64,000 bases of DNA, from the NCBI RefSeq assembly GCF_900010725.2, contig NZ_LR734880.1:99608-163607 (forward strand), given 5' to 3'. The stretch comes from Planktothrix serta PCC 8927. GTDB taxonomy: Bacteria; Cyanobacteriota; Cyanobacteriia; Cyanobacteriales; Microcoleaceae. Made by a program: the position numbers and the translations under genes. Below the pieces are notes generated by a model. It did not search any database. It was not told the origin of the DNA and worked only from the letters and a program-made list of their open reading frames with translations. Shown one piece after another: positions 63,749 to 64,000 of the stretch; the stretch's first letter is position 1, and every line of letters begins with the position of its first letter.

Positions 63749-63842
63749 TATAGCAAGCCTAAATCATTTGTATCATGGCTAGGCTGACGGGGTAAGGGTT
63801 TGATCTGGATTTGATTAGTATAACTCAATTAGGCTTGCTATA
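63749..63842. repeat. MITE-like element, 14-bp perfect terminal inverted repeats
   Basis: TATAGCAAGCCTAA (63749-63762) and TTAGGCTTGCTATA (63829-63842) enclose 66 bp without coding capacity. The left end resembles that of the element at 22787. It lies just upstream of the helicase gene. The rest of 63843-64000 holds nothing I can identify. Confidence 0.85.
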
Positions 63843-64000
63843 TATTATCCTTTGATGTAGCAAAGCGATGTAGAACCTTGAGAAACAATCATTACCCTAC
63901 AGCAAGTTCTGTATACTGTCGCGCATGATAAGCTAGTACAATGTTTTAAGCTATATTTAATTTTAGATCTACAATAGTAAAGTCAACCTAAATTATAATA

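Noticed and set aside
1-64000. tRNA genes in intergenic regions
   Set aside because: No cloverleaf with a TTCGAAT-type T-arm was recognised by eye; a covariance-model scan was not possible.

Overview
The window looks like chromosome of a filamentous (Oscillatoriales-type, Planktothrix-like) cyanobacterium. The evidence is AT-rich DNA dotted with the HIP1 octamer GCGATCGC, a cyanophycin synthetase, the NDH-1 subunit NdhD, a GltB/GltD pair, an aromatic-carotenoid gene pair, several Uma2-family nucleases, heptamer tandem repeats and many small palindromic or MITE-like repeats. The genus is inferred from style, not from a database match. No rRNA gene was seen, and I recognised no tRNA gene by eye.

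Layout. 1-1.9 kb: the distal part of a CRISPR array (26 identical 37-nt repeats, 25 spacers), running off the left edge, with no cas genes in view. 1.9-8.6 kb: cyanophycin synthetase, a proline-rich membrane-anchored protein, a coiled-coil protein, a Uma2 nuclease and a methyltransferase. 8.6-10.3 kb: a complete ISAs1-type insertion sequence with perfect 9-bp target duplications, sitting inside an older MITE-like repeat. 10.3-16.3 kb: membrane protein, GT39-like glycosyltransferase, probable toroid-fold polysaccharide enzyme, a small Ser/Thr kinase, a cupin-like protein. 16.5-20.3 kb: recR with an odd start, a secreted subtilase with N-terminal RTX repeats, and a decayed second copy of the recR 3' end beyond it. 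20.4-21.6 kb: a TnpB-only IS200/IS605-type element whose TnpB has an apparent internal deletion. 22-28.4 kb: a pair of paralogous small genes (one with a ribbon-helix-helix domain), a DMT permease, a two-gene unit with a TPR protein, a PIN-type toxin-antitoxin pair and a lone HicB.

28.8-38.7 kb: gltB and gltD, the two glutamate synthase subunits, separated by 3.8 kb of conflict genes (DUF262 + HEPN pair, decayed RelE-type toxin and antitoxin, Uma2). 38.8-44.7 kb: more toxin-antitoxin remnants, a two-gene small operon and a large NACHT-HEAT STAND protein. So 33.4-44.7 kb reads as a defence/toxin-antitoxin island with gltD embedded in it. 44.9-60.9 kb is mostly housekeeping: CYTH phosphatase, gluconokinase, aromatic carotenoid genes, a hybrid histidine kinase/PP2C phosphatase, a solute-binding lipoprotein-MscS-UbiX cluster, ndhD, ylqF, a universal stress protein and pgk. 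60.9-63.7 kb is a two-gene unit: a NERD-like/UvrD-type helicase and an unrecognised partner, a possible further defence module.

Two themes recur. First, small two-gene units with overlapping ends (25.7, 34.6, 36.2, 39.9, 40.7 and 61.6 kb), several of them plausible conflict systems. Second, mobile palindromic repeats abut or enter genes: they lie inside gltB, just before recR, and supply the stop codon or C-terminus of the NACHT, CYTH and UbiX proteins.
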